Part shown: one piece after another, positions 51,708-52,165 of the stretch
Layout of the letters: every line of letters starts with the position of its first letter
How positions within the stretch are numbered: the first letter of the stretch is position 1
From: Eubacteriales bacterium
Lineage (GTDB): Bacteria; Bacillota; Clostridia; Lachnospirales; Lachnospiraceae
Direction of reading: 5' to 3'
DNA: 52,165 nt
NCBI GenBank assembly: GCA_030537195.1
Contig: JAUNOK010000019.1
Span: 1-52,165 of the forward strand
Program-made: the position numbers and the translations under genes
The notes under the pieces: generated by a model
What the model was told of the DNA's origin: nothing
The model's input: the letters and a program-made list of their open reading frames with translations, nothing else
Database searches by the model: none

Positions 51708-51781
51708 CGACCCGGATGGGGTTCGAACCCACGACCTCCGCCGTGACAGGGCGGCGCTCTAACCAGCTGAGCCACCAGGCC
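51708..51781 (-). tRNA. tRNA-Asp (anticodon GTC)
   Basis: Acceptor GGCCTGG/CCGGGTC, discriminator G, anticodon loop CTGTCAC. A likely ligand of the aspS T-box. Confidence 0.95.
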
Positions 51782-51798
51782 ATAACGAGTAGAACAAA

Positions 51799-51872
51799 TG
51801 GACCTTCGGGGACTCGAACCCAGGACCGACCGGTTATGAGCCGGTTGCTCTAACCAACTGAGCTAAAGGTCC
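51799..51872 (-). tRNA. tRNA-Met (anticodon CAT), elongator type
   Basis: Acceptor GGACCTT/AAGGTCC with a normal first pair (no initiator C-A mismatch) and anticodon loop CTCATAA. It could also be a tRNA-Ile2 with modified CAT; the first pairs favour Met. Confidence 0.9.
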
Positions 51873-51876
51873 AAAA

Positions 51877-51948
51877 AGCCGACTGTCGGAGTCGAACCAA
51901 CAACCTGCTGATTACAAATCAGCTGCTCTGCCATTGAGCCAAGTCGGC
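51877..51948 (-). tRNA. tRNA-Thr (anticodon TGT)
   Basis: Acceptor GCCGACT/AGTCGGC and anticodon loop TTTGTAA. Confidence 0.95.
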
Positions 51949-51977
51949 AATTTGAATTTCCTTTATGTTCTACTCTA

Positions 51978-52049
51978 TGACTCCAAGGGGATTTGAACCC
52001 CTGATACCACCGTGAAAGGGTGGTGTCTTAACCGCTTGACCATGGAGCC
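51978..52049 (-). tRNA. tRNA-Glu (anticodon TTC)
   Basis: Acceptor GGCTCCA/TGGAGTC and anticodon loop CTTTCAC. A GatCAB-dependent organism uses GluRS on tRNA-Gln too. Confidence 0.95.
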
Positions 52050-52112
52050 GTATAAAAAAATATAAGAATGAATTGGAACAATTATCCTATTGTCCTATAT
52101 CCATTCTTATAA

Positions 52113-52165
52113 CTCCCCGAGTAGGGCTCGAACCTACAACAACTCGGTTAACAGCCGAGTGCTCT
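52113..52165 (-). tRNA. tRNA-Asn (anticodon GTT), cut by the window edge
   Basis: The 3' half is present: acceptor TCGGGGA, T-arm GTAGGTTCGAGCCCTAC and anticodon loop CTGTTAA. The 5' half lies beyond the right end. Confidence 0.9.

Overview
The window is low-GC Firmicutes chromosome and almost certainly Lachnospiraceae. It resembles pectin users such as Lachnospira/[Eubacterium] eligens: A+T-rich intergenic DNA, strong AGGAGG ribosome sites, a T-box ahead of aspS, a cytoplasmic GH28 polygalacturonase and a CE12-type acetylesterase, glnA paired with an ANTAR regulator, and two dense tRNA operons. The species is an inference; no 16S rRNA is present. Most genes are ordinary core metabolism on the minus strand, with a more accessory stretch at about 30.6-47.4 kb.

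Layout. 0-8.6 kb: a phospholipase D family membrane protein, an FMN reductase, purB, a membrane-anchored protein with a C-KP-C-H-C motif, an AAA/DUF4143 ATPase, an HD phosphohydrolase and a fused siroheme synthase. 8.7-11.1 kb: the purC-purF operon. 11.3-19.3 kb: a small membrane protein, then aspS-gatCAB-GH28 reading leftward under an aspartyl T-box, with a 535 bp block of giant nested hairpins between aspS and gatC. 19.5-24.5 kb: an intracellular rhamnogalacturonan-acetylesterase-like SGNH hydrolase, then lrgA/lrgB, a cytidylate-kinase-like protein, a GntR regulator and a HAD phosphatase. 23.6-28.0 kb: glnA, an ANTAR protein, dapF, an FchA-type cyclohydrolase and a FolD that has lost its cyclohydrolase residues. 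28.2-30.6 kb: surface-type CapA and NodB proteins on the plus strand.

The accessory part (30.6-47.4 kb) holds a DUF4258/YgiT toxin-antitoxin pair, an alcohol/aldehyde dehydrogenase operon, a lone tRNA-Leu, a likely small RNA with a strong terminator, and a lipoprotein gene interrupted at an A7 slippery run. It continues with an ISL3 transposase, a mutarotase, an Rpn-like nuclease, an Mrp/NBP35 ATPase, an EAL protein with a dead GGDEF domain, and a divergent XRE regulator/two zinc-ribbon protein locus with operator-like dyads. A NERD-domain remnant, a GNAT acetyltransferase and a DUF3303 protein follow. From 47.7 kb to the end there are two tRNA operons (14 tRNAs, the last cut by the window edge) on either side of rlmL-like/rdgB/phosphodiesterase genes, a rhodanese and a tiny Asn/Ser-repeat protein.

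Several neighbourhoods make functional sense together. aspS plus gatCAB suggests the indirect route to Asn-tRNA; the AspRS carries the His of non-discriminating enzymes. The split of FolD dehydrogenase and FchA cyclohydrolase looks like division of labour. glnA/ANTAR is a known nitrogen-control pairing. The most unusual items are the nested palindromes at 16.7-17.2 kb, the possible programmed frameshift at 34.56 kb, the small RNA next to it, and the two-zinc-ribbon locus with its operators.
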